The position numbers and the translations under genes were made by a program. A stretch of 64,000 nt of DNA from Juglans regia. Lineage: Eukaryota > Streptophyta > Magnoliopsida > Fagales > Juglandaceae. Shown here in pieces: positions 12,182-23,822 of this stretch. Under the pieces are notes generated by a model. It ran no database searches. It saw nothing but the letters and a program-made list of their open reading frames with translations, and had not been told where the DNA came from. The first letter of the stretch is position 1, and every line of letters starts with the position of its first letter. The stretch is from contig NC_049912.1 in NCBI RefSeq assembly GCF_001411555.2, positions 23,445,722 to 23,509,721 on the forward strand, given 5' to 3'.

Positions 12182-12189
12182 TAGGGTTT
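12182..12189 (-). promoter_or_regulatory. Telo-box (AAACCCTA) in PRP19 leader/promoter
   Basis: On the minus strand AAACCCTA lies 16-23 bases upstream of the PRP19 start codon, followed by a CT-rich stretch. Telo-boxes are common near start sites of plant housekeeping and translation genes. The motif is seen directly; its role here is inferred. Confidence 0.5.
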
Positions 12190-12419
12190 TCGCTTTGAGC
12201 TACCGTTGCCTGATACGAGGGGAACTAATTACTAAACTAGAAGACTGTGAGAGCCGAAAGGGAATTGAGAGCAAGAAAGAGTGTTTTGTAGAATAGGGAT
12301 GGCCGACAAATAAAATAAAAATGTAGAACCCAGAATTGGGCTGCGCTAAACTTAGGACTTGGACCGATTCTAGCCCAGAACCCATATTAACGCATTTTCC
12401 AACTATTATTTTGTACAAA

Positions 12420-13050
12420 GTTTTTCATCAAATTTTTTTTTACCATAAATCAGGTTAGAATTAATTTATACAACTTATATGTGTTTTTTTATCATATGAT
12501 AAGCACATATTTTGTTAAAATGATAATGATAGGTTTAATACCTCCTACCACTCATTTATTATTTCATAGTATATTTAAAATTTTTATTTTTTTATTATTT
12601 TCTTTTAAGTATTTTCTTAAATTCCTTAATCATTAAGAAAAAAAATATACAATTTTATTTATAGTCAACTCCTTAACCACTAAGTTAAAAAAAATTATAA
12701 AAAATAAAATGAGTAGTAATAAAATGGTAGGAGTTAAGGTAGGAGTTAATAAGCCAATCATTATTATTGTCAAAATTCTAAGTTAATAAAGCTTCATATG
12801 TTCATTTATTGAAAACGTGCTTAAAAGACACGTGGCAATCTTTTAAATAAGTTAAACAAAATTATCAATAATCAAAATATTTTATTCATAAAAATAGGTA
12901 AAACAGATAGAGAGTATACATAAGAAATACTTAACTAGATATTCTTAAGCATTTTAAGAATATTTTACTATTATTTATTATTTTTTACTATTATTTAATA
13001 TTTTATTATTATTATTCACAGAATATCTCATTATCCGAACGTAATCTTAG
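12420..13050. mobile_element. AT-rich MITE debris upstream of PRP19
   Basis: A palindromic element at about 12535-12760 has ends TAATACCTCCTACCA and TGGTAGGAGTTAA with internal TTAATCATTAAGAAAAAA repeats (family D). A second remnant at 12950-13050 has TACTATTATTTATTATT blocks ending in CATTATCCGAACGTAAT (family A half-copy). From 13050 to 13880 I see nothing recognisable. Confidence 0.5.
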
Positions 13051-13879
13051 TCTATTACAAACAATGGCATTGAGAACAATGTTTCCATCCATGAGAAGAA
13101 TGTTTTAAAGAAAAGGACTTCCAGCCCATCCATTATCTTCTCACAATTTTCGAAGTTTCTATAATTTCGTTCCTGCCTTAATAAGTTGGAAAGTATTTTC
13201 CTCCATACGAAAAATCTGTCCTATTTTCGAAGAGTAATACTAAACCCGTAATCATTGGTTAGTTTTGAAGAATAAATACATCAAATTCATGTCTTTACAG
13301 TTGTAAGTGTGTTGATACTAATTCGAGATCATGCACTAATTATTTCGCTAGATCAGTGATTATTAGGTAATTTTGAAATATGAATATTTGATATTTACAT
13401 CTTATCACAAGATTTTATATCATTATAAGTTAATGATTATTACTTTTATTTGGCAACACTAGTACGAGATTCATTCATTATTATCCACTTTTTTCTTTTA
13501 GACTTTATATGTATTTTCGATGAGCAAACATTTCATTAATTAAAAAAAGAAATACAAATTTAATGGAGGATCCCAATAAATATCACGCGGCTATATAAAT
13601 ATTGCAGGGTTCTATTATAGGTGTCTATATATCTTTCACTCTAAATTCTATATTCTGGATTGAAGTCGAGCCAAACCCCGGCGCATTTACTTGTGTTGAA
13701 ATAGTAATAGACAAAAGCCTTCTAAATTTGTCTATTAATTTATCTAGATAGAAGTAATTATATCACAATCTTTCTAATTATGGTCATCCGTGAATTCCTC
13801 GATAATCAAATGCAATCTAAAATATATTCTTATTAACAAGTGTTTATTTGGAGATTTAAAAAAAAAAAACCTAAAAGAT

Positions 13880-14390
13880 ATAATGGAATGGAGTTTTTAT
13901 ATCCAGTCGGGCTTGGGCCACTCCACTAAAGCCCACAGCTCATGACTGGCGAGCCAGGAGATGATAGGGAAGAGGCCCAAGCCGACCCAAGAAAGGAGAA
14001 ACATGTGGCACTCACTCAAACTTGATGCATTAATAAAAGAAAGACCGGTTTAGATCTTGTCTCTTGCAGTATCGGTTGCATTAAATGCGATGTCAAATGG
14101 ACGGTACTAGATTTAAGTTCTTGTTGTTAACAGGAATGACAACATTAAATGTTACACCATGTCGTCCAAAATGGGAGTGAACATTACAACGATAGAAGGA
14201 TCAATGATTCTTCTAGGGATTTAGTATAAATACAAAAATGTTGGTAACATAAGGAGGTTATGAACTCTCTTAATTTTTCCTCTCTTTTCTCCATAAAAGA
14301 TGCAATCTGACTTTGCATTAGAGGTGTTACAGACAGATCCGACCACCACTATTTCCTCCCTTACAAGCATACAAAGCGTCGTTAGAACTA
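13880..14390. mobile_element. LTR-like remnant (possible solo LTR or TRIM)
   Basis: GC-richer than its surroundings. It carries TAGTATAAATACAAA (a TATA-like box at about 14222), then TCTCTTTTCTCC and TCTGACTTTGCATTAGAGGTG. This recalls the R/U5 part of gypsy-type LTRs in rosids. No coding sequence or second LTR was found. The class is inferred by resemblance only. From 14400 to 15400 nothing else is seen except CATGCA (RY-type) clusters. Confidence 0.35.
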
Positions 14391-15036
14391 GTGGTTACAA
14401 AACACACCTTAACATATAGTATGATCATTTCTAAAACTATAGATTAATCATGAATTATCCTTGTGCCCGGCCTCGATCAATTGCCTCCCAGCTTGTTCCT
14501 AAATGTTTAATAAAAATATTTTAAATATGGGAAAAAAGATTAGCCATTGCATGTCAAAACAAAAAGTTTAGCTATTCATGATGACATAATTACAACAACG
14601 AGAACAAGTGCAAGTGCATTAATCAATATATAGAGAGCCATTAGGCCAAGTCATCAATGATCTCCAGACTAATTAAATCGTCGTATAGTACGTACCCGTG
14701 AAAAGTGGCGGATTGATGCGCGGTCGAAAACATTGGCATATATAATGTTTTGTAGGCGCCGTGTGAATAGAGGGACGGGGCACACCTGCGCATAGAATGC
14801 CAGCTTGCTATATATATAGTCAGCCAATCATCCAATTTATCGATCGATGCTAGACTCTGTTTTCTCATGCATGCATAGTACAGTGAAACATAATTAATCT
14901 TAGAGTCCAAGCAATTAAGCATATATTTGATTTGTCATTGTTGGGAGGGTTTTCATCTCATCATCCAATATTCGAATATTGCCAAAACAGGAGAAAAATG
15001 GTAGTTCTTTAGGAAGATTAATGATCCGCGCGCAAT

Positions 15037-15059
15037 ATGCATGCTGCATGCATGCATTT
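15037..15059. promoter_or_regulatory. Cluster of CATGCA (RY-like) motifs
   Basis: Overlapping GCATGC/CATGCATGCAT motifs lie about 410 bp upstream of the 15469 ORF. RY motifs bind B3 factors in seed promoters. Whether these function is unknown. Confidence 0.25.
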
Positions 15060-15468
15060 CCAGATATGGTAAAACGATCCGAGGTAATTAGTTGCAGAAC
15101 TCTAACATGACTACGTACATGCACCGTACAAGCATAGCGCAAACCGAAAAAAGTGGGGGTGATCGATCCAACGGCTTTTCTCACAAGGAAAATATCTGAG
15201 GGATTCATGTGCTAAGTACGAAAAGAGATAGGAAAGATTGTTGAAAATAGCTCGATAATTAACGCTAAAAGCAGGCCAGGAAGACTTTATATATTTTCGT
15301 GGGTGCATGGGTATCGTATACGTACGTAGTTGTATTGTATTGGGAATGAGCTAAGACCACTCCAATGCTCCCTTTCGCCATGCATAAATTACATCGGATA
15401 AGCTAGTACGAGAATAATGTATATAAATAGGGAACGGATACGCCCAATACATTAGAAACTCATTGCCC

Positions 15469-15561
15469 ATGGATAAAGACGGTTTCGATCAATTCATTCA
15501 ACAAGATCCGTTCGGATCGGACCAGGATGAATGGGATTGGTCTTACCTCTCGCTCGGATAA
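15469..15561 (+). CDS. Possible small protein, 30 aa, unrecognised
   Basis: ATG at 15469 opens a 30-codon acidic ORF (starts MDKDGFDQF, ends DWDWSYLSLG-like: WDWSYLSLG) with Asp/Gln/Trp-rich composition unlike the surrounding AT-rich DNA. A good TATA box (TATATAAATAG, 15420-15430) lies 39-49 bp upstream, and there is an A-rich context before the ATG. I do not recognise the family. It could be a real small gene, a relic first exon, or chance. No suitable GT donor with a supported second exon was found. Confidence 0.25.
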   Translation: MDKDGFDQFIQQDPFGSDQDEWDWSYLSLG

Positions 15562-15829
15562 GTGTCGATCGGATTCGCCAGCTTTAAGTTCGAGCCTTGT
15601 TCTGTCTCATGATCTTTATTCTTTCTTACTCATTTCTAGATTCACGCGACCATATATAAGGTATTTAATTTGCTTTCTTCGGAAAATTCATCTTGGTATA
15701 ATTATTCATTCAAGTGGAATTAGTAGCTAAGCATATTTAATTTCGTAAGGTGTTGCGACAACAGCTAGGTATATAGCTAGCTTGCTTGACATGCTCAACA
15801 ACAAAAAGAAAAATGATTTAATTAGTTTA

Positions 15830-16275
15830 TACAGAGAGATTTCATATTGTAAAATTATTTTTTATTATAAAATAGATTTAACACAACATATAAAATCATA
15901 TCGATTTATAAATTTACTTTTATAAAAAATAGTTGTAGCGTTTCTCCAAAAAAAAACTTGCGACTTCTAACTATTCTCTATGTTTAGGTAGTTGCCACTA
16001 CATGTAACAAATCATGTTTATGACAAATCAAGCCAAATCAAGCAATTTGTTTATATTTTAGACATTTCTAAAGATAAATTGGGTAGCGCCAGTTTTTTAA
16101 CTTTTATAACAATTTTATAAAGAGAAATGTTTTAGTTTCAAAAAATATTTTCTAAAAATAAATTCACCAATTAACTTGACCTGATGTGGTACGTTAAATT
16201 ATAAATTAATTGATTTTATTATAAAGTTGATATAATATATCATATAAATTCATATAAATTTATTTTTATTAAATT
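15830..16275. mobile_element. Two MITE-like family-C copies
   Basis: Segments 15830-15945 and 16105-16275 both contain the family-C order: (T)TTTATAAA, GATGTGGTACGT/ACACAACATA, TATTATAAA.TAGAT, CATATAAATTCAT, AAATTTATTTTTAT. Similar copies lie near 32690, 33483 and 47025. Confidence 0.45.
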
Positions 16276-16565
16276 TTTTTCTGATCGTGGCACACTGGCA
16301 CTATAATATATATGCAGTTGAGTGAAGTTAGTAATTGGGACCTGCCCCGTGTTGATGGAATACATACTACTGATACTCCGGATTATAAGGATGTCTTGTT
16401 AACTTTCACGTCGGTATATTTATGATGAGGAACGACATATTATATGCATAGAATTTTCCAAACTCCGACGGTAGAATAACTCAACTCATAAACAAATGAA
16501 GTGAGCCATTCAATACACGTAACAACCACTTCATGTAAAGCTCACTTCATATTTTTATATTGGTA

Positions 16566-17112
16566 GGTTTTGGGCGTAAAATGAGACAAAAAATTTTTAT
16601 TTAATCTTATTTCATTCCATTCGATCTTATTTTCAAACATAATTTAAATATAAAATTTTCAAACTAATCATTACGATTTGTTCAAATTAATCATTTCACC
16701 CTGATTTGGATTGGAATCTCATCTCATCATTACAATTTTTATAAATTCTCACACAAAATATAATAAACAATTTAATTTTTTTAAATCTTAAAATAATAAT
16801 AATATTAAAAATAATATTCTATTAATATTTTAGTCATCTCATATCAACTCATCTTTAAATCCAAACGGGACCTTTAACTTTTTCAAATTTTCAAATTTTT
16901 AAATAAAAAAAAAATTCCAACTTTTTTAAATATTTAAATAAAAATAATATTATAAAATAATATTTTAATTTTATAATATTTTTTATTCAATTTTTTCTTT
17001 CTATTTTTTTAAAATTTTAAAAATATTTAACTCAAATTATCTTATTATTATTTATAAATTATCTTATTATTATTTATAAAATTTTCATTTTATCTCCTTC
17101 TACAAACGAGAT
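16566..17112. mobile_element. MITE-like element(s), family A
   Basis: Starts GGTTTTGGGCG and ends TCCTTCTACAAACGAGA. The CATCTCATCATTAC, AATAATAATATTAAAAATAA and TATTATTATTTATAA blocks are repeated, so this is probably two overlapping copies. Confidence 0.55.
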
Positions 17113-17246
17113 CATTTTTATTGTGCAATATGAACTGGTCTTTATTCAAAACTAATTCCCACCACTATGAAAGTGAAACCAAGAAGCAGGCGACAAACTG
17201 GTCAAATCCCAGATGTTATATCATATATTCAACTATGATTTACTAA

Positions 17247-17248
<2 letters not shown>

Positions 17249-17278
<30 letters not shown>
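17249..17278. repeat. (AAT)n microsatellite
   Basis: About ten AAT units upstream of the CCT-motif gene. Confidence 0.85.
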
Positions 17279-17281
<3 letters not shown>

Positions 17282-17413
17282 GTCAAAAAGAAAACAATTG
17301 AGGTTATCCTTGCTAAAAATCTACTACTATTCAAACTCCGCCAGGAATGGTAAAGGCCCGGTCAAAAAATTTTCAGTAGGCAGGTAGTTACATGCCACTT
17401 CAGCACTCTTGGC

Positions 17414-18058
17414 CACGTGTCATCATCATTCACCCTCAAGTGAGTTTACTCTTGCACGCGTTTGATTAGTGAGAGTTAAACTCAATTGTATTTAAATATT
17501 GAACTGAATTTAGTTAAATTAAATTATTTATAAATAATAATAAATTAAGTAATTGAGTAAAGAGATTTTAAATTAAAAAATATTATAGGTTTCACGTATA
17601 AAAAATTTTAAATTGGGATGAATTTAATAATTTGAGAGTTGAATATTTAAATGTTAGATTCAACTTAAAATTAAACTGAACTCAATTGAATTTAGCTGAA
17701 TTTAAGAACCAAACGTAACCTTACACTAGCATATGTTTAATTAGTGAGAATTTTAAGAATTCTTAAAAAGAAAAAAAAATAGGAAAAACAAATTGAGAAG
17801 TATTTTGGAAAAATATAAAATATATTGTGCATAAAGGTATTTCAAAGTTATTGAGTAAAATATTTATGAGATTTTTTTTTTTTTTTGTAAAAGCTATTTT
17901 GGACTTTATGATTTTCAGAAAAATACAAAAACTCTTGGTTGTTGATTAGATATTTGGATTTTTGGATGGAATTTTAAAAAAATGGAAAAATGAAAATACA
18001 TACCCTTAATATATATTAGTTTCTCCCGAACAACCTTGGTAAAAAAAACTGCCACGTG
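17414..18058. promoter_or_regulatory. Two G-box cores (CACGTG) upstream of the CCT-motif gene
   Basis: CACGTG at 17414-17419 (within GGCCACGTGTC) and at 18053-18058 (within GCCACGTGGAC). They lie about 1.2 kb and 570 bp before the start codon. G-boxes bind bZIP/bHLH factors in light and ABA responses. Motifs are seen; function is inferred. Confidence 0.4.
17455..17725. mobile_element. MITE-like palindrome
   Basis: Ends GCGTTTGATTAGTGAGAGTT and AAGAACCAAACGTAA. Internal ACTCAATTGTATTTA / AATTGAATTTAGCTG blocks lie in inverse order. Non-coding. Confidence 0.5.
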
Positions 18059-18231
18059 GACATGTGGGTAGCTAGGGAGGGAACTGGCGGTCCACCGCGA
18101 ACTTCGGATTGACCCTTCCACATAATGCTAATTGCCAAGTACGGACGCTCCATACCTCCTCCGCCTCTGTCTATATCTGCAACTTCTTGCCACCCCATAT
18201 CTTCTTCCATTTTCCAACCTAAGCTCCAACG

Positions 18232-18234
<3 letters not shown>

Positions 18235-18320
<86 letters not shown>
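18235..18320. repeat. (TC)43 microsatellite in the CCT-gene leader
   Basis: 86 bp of pure TC, about 310 bp upstream of the inferred start codon. It lies probably in the 5' untranslated leader, where CT tracts are usual in plants. This length is likely polymorphic. Confidence 0.9.
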
Positions 18321-18324
<4 letters not shown>

Positions 18325-18627
18325 AAACCAAAAAAAACCCAAAACTCATGCCGAAATCACTCTCTCTGAAGCGCGTTGCTCTCTCTCTGCTTTTTTTGTC
18401 GTTCGGTTTTATTTTTTTTGTTTAGAAAGTAATATGTGTTTTATTGTTTTGGATAAGGCATGTATATATAAATATATGTATAGTCCGAGGCATGGGGCGT
18501 GCGTGGGTGCGAGGTCGACGCTATACATTACATGTTTTCCATCGCTGTTTTAGGAGGTTGAGAGGAAATTAACATCCTCGATCGGGGTTTCGCCGGCTGG
18601 CTAAAAGGTGGTACGTACGTGCGTACG

Positions 18628-19475
18628 ATGTTTCAGGACGTGGTTCATCCAGTACCAGAGCAGCAGCTTCCCAGCCTCGTAAGGTTTCTTGACCTTGAAC
18701 GTACAAAGTCTTGATCATTGATTCATTTGTCATGCACGTTCCCCATGCATGCATTCGTTCAAGTATTCTTTTTGGGTGGTGAAAATCGATCATGACCCTT
18801 TTTCCTCGTGTTTTCCTTTTGTCTTTCGTAATCACATGCATGTTATTTATAAATCTCTCATAAAAATTCATAAAATTATTTGTTCGTCACGTTAAATTGC
18901 TCGACATATCATGAGAAGCTACGCTTTAGGATTCGGCCTCCATGTTCTTATTTTCGCACTTGACGTTTTTCTTTTCAACTTTGCATTAATATTCACGTAT
19001 CGTATTTGATTTATAAATTTGATCTCGTTAATAATAGTTCAGTTCTGCATTGTCAAATGGAACCAAATTCCCCCCTTCCATTCTCCATTTAGAGTTTTGT
19101 AATATTAATGCATGTCATCGTCTGCTCGATCTGCCCGACGTCTTCTCATCTGAATTTGTCATTCATTGAGGGGAGGTTTGGACAGTGAAAGTCTTTTAAC
19201 TCATCTCATCTAATTTAATTATTACAATTTTTTTAAATTTTAATATAATAATAATATTAAAAATAATATTCTAACGATATTTTATTTAACTTTCAACTTT
19301 TATCTCATAAACTCTACTTATCTCATGATCTCAACTCACTATCCAAACATCTCTTAATATATACATAGTGCATGTACGTACCATATACATTCCCAAAATC
19401 TTTTGTCGTTCCTATTTTTTAAAGAGATATAAGCTCCAAAATCGTTCTGCTAAATATGTACGTGGGGAATCTGAG

Positions 19476-19516
<41 letters not shown>

Positions 19517-22264
19517 GGATTGCTTTACACTGGTTTAGTATTTATATTGGCCGTTTGAGCTTGAGTCGGAGGGAAAGAAAGAAAGAAACTTGCGACAACA
19601 TTCACTCAAAGACAATATTTCAATCTCGTGTCCAACCATATATATATATATGCTCAGTACCAAACTGTCATTGTCCAAGCTGGGCACCATCGTAGCTGTA
19701 GTAATCTGATCTTGAATTTCCTGTACGTAGCTAGTTAATGTCAGGTGTTGTGGTAATATATATGTAGCTTTTCACGCTTCTCTTTTTATAAACTTTTCTA
19801 ATTACGATTCTTTTGTTCAGTTGGCCGAGAGATGTAAGCTGGCACTGCCACTTAGACAAGCTTTATGCATGGACAGCATTAGGGGTTCTTTTAAGTGCCT
19901 TTTAAATTCCCAGTGTTTGTTCAAACTGGGCTATATATTTCTATATGTTGCACAAAAGCAGCATACCATGAGCTTCCTTCTTTGTTTATGTCGATATTGA
20001 TTTCTAGCCAATATTTGGTAACTTAGTTCCCACATATCACATGGAACACAAATGCGCATCTTTTTCTACTTTGCACAAAAAATCCACCATGAGATCGACC
20101 TTCATTTTGCAGAACTTATATATATATATATGTTTGTTTACATTATATTCGACACAGAATATTTGTCAATGGCTACCACAATTAACTAGGGATGACGTGC
20201 CATTGAGCAGAGATAGACAGGGAACGTCTCTGCTCTTAGAGATATGCAGCACTCCTTAGAGGCCTCACCTCTGATGTCTGTCTGCAATCTAAAACTCATC
20301 GGGAATAGAGAATATTAGTTTTCAGTTTTGATCTTCGTTCTCAAATCATTGCAATTTGATTCATATCCTTACATATAGATATGAAGAATGATGCGTCTAC
20401 TTTGCTTAAGATGAAGGTCCATCGTATATATAAGTCTCAGAATAAATGTTAAGGTCTACAGATGTTGCAGACTTGCAGTTAATCGTAGTCATGGTGTTGA
20501 TATTTCTTTCCCCATGTTTTGCAGGATGAGATTTCGAGCCCCCTCAGTGCTCAAATTTTTGATTTTGCAGACCTAGAACTTTTCCATGATCAGACCATAC
20601 AGAATTCTGAGGGTACTTCTAGCTCGAACTGCTGTTATGAAGAGAACTCTTCCTATGCCACTAATCTTTCCTTACCTACAAATGCAGACAATAAGTTCAA
20701 CAGCTACGAAGAAAACAATGGAAATCCTAACACAACCTCCAACCCTGCCACCAACACCATCACTAGTACCACCACAGCCACCATCACTCTCAACAATAGT
20801 AGCAATCTGTCTGTAATCTTTGATTCCCAGGAGGAAATTGACAATGAAATAAGTGCCTCCATCGATTTTTCTGCAACGCCTTCCTTCTCTGTTTCACCGT
20901 TTCTCTCAATTCAACATGAGCAGTTCGATTTCTCTTCAGTGCAGCCTCAGATTCCTATATCAGATGTTGTTGTTGAGGGGCTTTCACAGTACCCTGCTGA
21001 CCCAGTTGCACCTCTTCTGGGGGCTTCCTTACCGGCTCATGTTTTCGAAGAGGATTGTTTGTCCTCAGTGCCATCTTATGTGCCTTTGAACCCGTCATCT
21101 CCTTCTTGTTCTTTTCTTGGCCCTGCCTTAGGAACATACATGCCTGCTGGGTCCATGAATGCTGCTGCATTATCCGCTGACAGTTCTGGGATTTTCGGCG
21201 GAAGCATCCTCATGGGTTCTGAGCTGAAACCACAAGAATTGGATTGCCAGGGTGACAATGGTGGAATTTACTACCCAGATTCCATGCAGCGGGTTTTCAA
21301 CCCTGGAGACCTTCAGGTAATATAGCATGCAGTTCTGTTGTAGCTTATACATTTCTTATCTTCTGCTCCAAAGGAACTAAAAGTAACAGCTTGCTTGGAT
21401 ATTTCAGTGTTGAATACATCGAATTATCAAGTTAACTCTTTAGTGAACATGTACTATCGTGAAATCACTACTTATCACAAGTTGTTGATAGAAAGAGATA
21501 GATTTTATTATTTATTTTATATTTTAAGACTTCCCCTCACGTATAGGTTAAACTCTCCCTCAATAGGTGGTTCAATAAGTGGAATGTTTAATTAAATATG
21601 ATAGAATGTGGAATCATGATTCGAATTCAAGACTTCTATTCTGATACCATATGAAATCACCTATTATCTCAAAAGTTTAAACCGATAGAAATATATAAAT
21701 TTTATTATTTATTTTATATCTTAACAACCGTAAAACAACATTTAGGATTGAAGATTTTCAATATTAAAACAATATAATGGCCTTCTTACCAAAATTAAGA
21801 TCTTTAGCTCATGTTAATACATGTTGTTGCTCCTATCCTCGGACTAAAGATTGAAACTTTCTAATTAATTTAGAAGGCGGTGCAGGTAACTGGGGTGTTG
21901 CATTTAGTTCCTTATCTTGTACTTCGGGGATCCTAATTGAGTGCTAATCCAATAGCAAAGAGAATTAGATTTAAGATCAGGACCTTTATGGAATGAGTAT
22001 AAATTTATCTGCTGTTTTTCTTTTCTATTAAAAATGGGACTTTTGTTTATATAGCTTCTCCATTTTTCTATAAAGGCACTCAGCGCAGAGAGTCAGCGAT
22101 TGGTAGGTAAGGTTGGAAGCTCTAGTACTCCATTGGCATCGGAGATTTCAAGTTTGGAAGATTCAACTTACAAAGTAGGAAAACTCTCCGTCGAGCAGAG
22201 GAAAGAGAAGATCCATAGGTACCTGAAGAAGAGGAATGAGAGGAACTTCAGCAAGAAAATAAAG

Positions 22265-22302
<38 letters not shown>

Positions 22303-22743
22303 GCACAAAAAAAAAAAAAAAAAAAACCTAGGCATTGATCACCACTATCATATGCACATCATTGTCTTAAAATTTGAGTTCTTAATGGTCGTCTATACAC
22401 ATATATATGCAGTATGCCTGCCGCAAAACACTAGCAGACAGCCGACCCCGAGTCAGAGGAAGATTTGCAAAGAATGATGACTTTGGGGAAGCTAATAGGC
22501 TTGCTTGTAGCAATCATGAAGAGGATGATGAGGATGAAGTAAGATTTATTAAGCATGTTAGCTAGAAAAAAAAAAAAATCTTGCATAAATAACTTTCTCA
22601 CCCACGATTCTTATATTATGTACATGCAGGTAGTAGTTGTGAAGGACGAAGATGATCATCTGGTTGATTCTTCAGATATCTTCACTCATATAAGTGGAGT
22701 GAACTCCTTCAAATGCAACTATCCAATTCAATCCTGGATATGA
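18628..22743 (+). CDS. CCT-motif family (CMF) transcriptional regulator
   Basis: Nuclear regulator with a C-terminal CCT (CONSTANS/CO-like/TOC1) motif and no B-box or receiver domain. It is related to the ASML2-like group by the DEISSPLSAQIFDF signature. Exons: 18628-18678, 20525-21316, 22076-22264, 22413-22538, 22630-22743; 423 aa. The first exon (MFQDVVHP...PSL, donor GTAAGG) is inferred from phase and family resemblance; the rest is firm. Residues 18-281 are Ser/Thr/Asn-rich with an acidic tract. The CCT motif is at about 321-366 (RKEKIHRYLKKRNERN, then YACRKTLADSRPRVRGRF) and is interrupted by intron 3, as in relatives. The C-terminus keeps the conserved NYPIQSWI ending. Odd: intron 3 opens with GC, not GT (AAG|GCGCTC), and runs straight into (CT)n. 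Introns 1 and 2 hold MITE and repeat debris. Confidence 0.88.
19168..19355. mobile_element. MITE-like element, family A, in CCT-gene intron 1
   Basis: Ends GGAGGTTTGGACAGT and CTATCCAAACATCTC, with internal CTCATCTCATCTAATTTAAT and AATAATAATATTAAAAATAA. Confidence 0.65.
19479..19514. repeat. (AT)18 microsatellite
   Basis: Pure AT run in intron 1 of the CCT-motif gene. Confidence 0.9.
21467..21745. repeat. Dispersed repeat E in CCT-gene intron 2
   Basis: Contains CCCTCAATAGGTGG, AATGTTTAATTAAAT, GATTCGAATTCAAGACTTCT and CTGATACCATATGAAATCA. GATAGA...TTTTATTATTTATTTTAT is repeated at both ends. A second partial copy lies at 62893-63045. It is non-coding, of unknown class, and similar in look to repeats common in rosid introns. 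Confidence 0.5.
22268..22300. repeat. (CT)n microsatellite at the 5' end of CCT-gene intron 3
   Basis: 33 bp of CT begin 4 bases after the exon boundary and are followed by ATGCAC and a 20-base A run. The donor dinucleotide itself is GC at 22265-22266. Confidence 0.9.
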
Positions 22744-23475
22744 CAGATAGGTTTTGGGATATCAAATATTTTTACAATTTTGCAGGACCCTGATCTTTTG
22801 GCCTGGATGCATCTATCTATCCAGTTCATTTAGGATACTAAAAAATAAAAAATAAAAATAACTGGGTCATTATATATTTATAGAATATATGGAGGAGTCA
22901 GGATCATATAAAGCAAATAACAAAGTAGTTTTTTTGGGGTACATACTATATTCCTCTTGTTGTACTAACAACTTTAAAACCCAAAAGTTGTGCAATTCCA
23001 GATGGCAAACTTGATTGCTGGAAATGGTACTAAAGAGAGCAAGTTTAAGTGTGTATGTATTAAGCTTCTGGACTCTGTGCATCTAAACCCCATATTCATG
23101 ACAAGGTTGTTCTTTTTTCCATGTACAGAGTGCATTAAATTGACAGTGAGATCATGCATGCTCAAATAAACTTTCATACATCTTTTTTTTTAGGGTCGGC
23201 CGAAACGAGCCAACCCTGTAGGATTCCACAAATTATGTCGGCCATATGTCTTGACAGCCATACAGCACTCACCAGTCGAGGGGGAGCGTTCTTTATGTAC
23301 AGATAAACATGATATGGGCTCCATTTTTCTGCTCAAAAACTAGAGTTGCACAGACCCTTTAGGATTCCTTTATGCTCAAAAACTATTTTAAACACGAGAA
23401 ACCAACTCAAATCCATTAGTAAGGAAGAGGAGATAGGGATTAGTTGATTGTCCTTCTGGGACACTGTATTTGACA

Positions 23476-23640
23476 AGTTATAAATGATATTCGTAATCAT
23501 AAAATGTATAGATGCCGCACACTCTTTTTAAAAAAAGTAAATAAATATGAGATTCACGTGAAAATTTTAATTTTTTAATAATTAATCTCACTTTTTTTCA
23601 AAAATAAGACACGACATTTATACAATCCATAACTATGTAT
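23476..23640. mobile_element. MITE-like element, family B (diverged)
   Basis: Palindromic layout: AATCATAAAATGTATAGATG ... AATTTTTTAATAATTAA ... CATTTATACAATCCATAAC, matching family B but diverged. Confidence 0.5.
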
Positions 23641-23641
23641 C

Positions 23642-23822
23642 AAGCTTCATTTGTAACTTAAAATTATTTCAACTCATCTCAATTTATCATTATAATTTTT
23701 TCAAATCTCAACATAAAATATAATAAAAAATTTAACTTTTTTAAATTTTAAAATAATAATAATAAATAAAAATATTTTATTTATCTCAACTCAATTTAAC
23801 TCCATCAATATTCAAACCCACC
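23642..23822. mobile_element. MITE-like element, family A
   Basis: CAACTCATCTCAATTTATC, AACATAAAATATAATAAAAA, AAATAATAATAATAAATAAA and ATTCAAACCCACCT blocks in the usual family order. Confidence 0.6.

Noticed and set aside
18125..18553. Long ORF with Ser-Leu repeats across the (TC)43 tract, and an Arg-Glu repeat ORF on the other strand
   Set aside because: Both are translations of the microsatellite; the region is better explained as the leader of the CCT-motif gene.
22100..22477. Continuous 125-codon ORF through CCT-gene exon 3 into intron 3
   Set aside because: The extension is CT and A-run translation. The CCT motif resumes perfectly at 22413, so this is intron read-through.
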